The translations under genes were made by a program, and so were the position numbers. Shown here in pieces: positions 6,300-6,562 of a DNA stretch of 6,562 nt (its first letter is position 1; each line of letters starts with the position of its first letter). The stretch is from Bacteroidia bacterium (GTDB lineage Bacteria > Bacteroidota > Bacteroidia > SpSt-205), in contig JANXCJ010000116.1 in NCBI GenBank assembly GCA_025060275.1, positions 1-6,562 on the forward strand, in the 5' to 3' direction. The notes below the pieces were generated by a model. That model made no database searches, was not told the origin of the DNA, and saw only the letters and a program-made list of their open reading frames with translations.

Positions 6300-6562
6300 G
6301 TGAAACCTATCATTTCTCTACATGGGATAAAAAAGTTTTATCCCATGGGTAAGGAGGGCGTATGGGCGCTCCGAGGAGTCTCCTTTAGTATCCAGAAAGG
6401 GGAGTTAGTAGCAATCATAGGCCCTTCAGGTTCGGGTAAAAGTACCCTCATGCATATTTTGGGCTGCCTGGATGTTCCTACAGAGGGTTCTTATGAATTA
6501 GCTGGACATGAAACGACTTCCCTCTCTGATAGAGAGTTAGCTCGGCTCAGAAATCAGGAGAT
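6300..6562 (+). CDS. MacB/LolD-family ABC transporter ATP-binding protein (3' partial)
   Basis: The first 87 residues plus part of a codon of an ATPase that powers a MacB- or LolCDE-type exporter at the inner membrane. The GTG start at 6300 is chosen because the family's N-terminal pattern begins just after it: IISLHGIKKFYPMG, then VWALRGVSFSIQKGE. Walker A is GPSGSGKST at residues 41-49, followed by LMHILGCLDVPTEGSYELAG, and LSDRELARLRNQEI, which normally runs straight into the Q-loop. The window ends before the Q-loop, signature motif and Walker B, so substrate (lipoprotein, macrolide or peptide) cannot be told; the permease should lie downstream. No Shine-Dalgarno sits at the usual distance. 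Ten nucleotides separate it from the ferredoxin stop. Codons 8-16 form a perfect inverted repeat. The ATG at codon 16 is a less likely start because it would remove the first beta-strand. Confidence 0.9.
   Translation, partial: MKPIISLHGIKKFYPMGKEGVWALRGVSFSIQKGELVAIIGPSGSGKSTLMHILGCLDVPTEGSYELAGHETTSLSDRELARLRNQE
6321..6347 (+). other. Perfect 12-bp inverted repeat with 3-nt loop inside the ABC gene start
   Basis: CATGGGATAAAA (6321-6332), loop AAG, TTTTATCCCATG (6336-6347). The arms are perfect complements and start and end exactly on codon boundaries (codons 8 to 16). No T-run follows, so it is not an intrinsic terminator. In mRNA it could fold into a stable hairpin just after the start codon; as DNA it could be a dimer-binding site. 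The sequence is seen directly; any function is inference. Confidence 0.6.

Noticed and set aside
6345..6347. ATG as the start of the ABC gene, with the hairpin as a leader structure
   Set aside because: The 15 residues before it match the conserved N-terminal strand of MacB/LolD ATPases, so they are most likely translated.

Overview
The window looks like chromosomal DNA of a Bacteroidota bacterium. The strongest sign is the C-terminus of the first gene, which has the layout of a type IX secretion (T9SS) sorting domain (YPNPT near its start, then a run ending in LPQGLYLLRL). A YfhL-like ferredoxin, starts without clear Shine-Dalgarno sequences, and TAnnTTTG-like boxes just upstream of two starts fit the same phylum. 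I do not place it below phylum.

Layout: (1) 3-2099, plus strand: the 3' part of a secreted right-handed beta-helix protein with a T9SS sorting domain; its true start lies before the window. (2) About 2105-4110: a 2 kb stretch with no intact gene. Read on the minus strand it is not empty. It is the decayed remnant of a gene for an SBBP-type (seven-bladed beta-propeller) repeat protein. About nine units, mostly 207-247 nt apart, keep recognisable pieces of the pattern W-G-T-Y-Y-G-G ... A-V-D-x-x-G-x-V-Y-x-x-G ... D-A-F-L-V-K-F, broken by many frameshifts and stops. (3) 4247-5818, minus strand: a polytopic GT-C-type glycosyltransferase, more AT-rich than its neighbours in the lines sampled. (4) 5888-6289, plus strand: a two-cluster 4Fe-4S ferredoxin of the YfhL/Allochromatium type. 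(5) 6300 to the window end, plus strand: the N-terminal part of a MacB/LolD-type ABC transporter ATPase, 10 nt after the ferredoxin and probably co-transcribed with it.

The glycosyltransferase and the ferredoxin are divergent across 69 bp. The beta-helix gene and the SBBP remnant meet tail to tail. The cell-surface theme (T9SS cargo, SBBP remnant, membrane glycosyltransferase, ABC exporter ATPase) is suggestive, but no shared pathway can be shown. I found no tRNA, rRNA, CRISPR array, transposase or convincing terminator. The main discovery is the propeller-gene fossil. A second oddity is a perfect 12-bp inverted repeat, in register with the codons, inside the start of the ABC gene.
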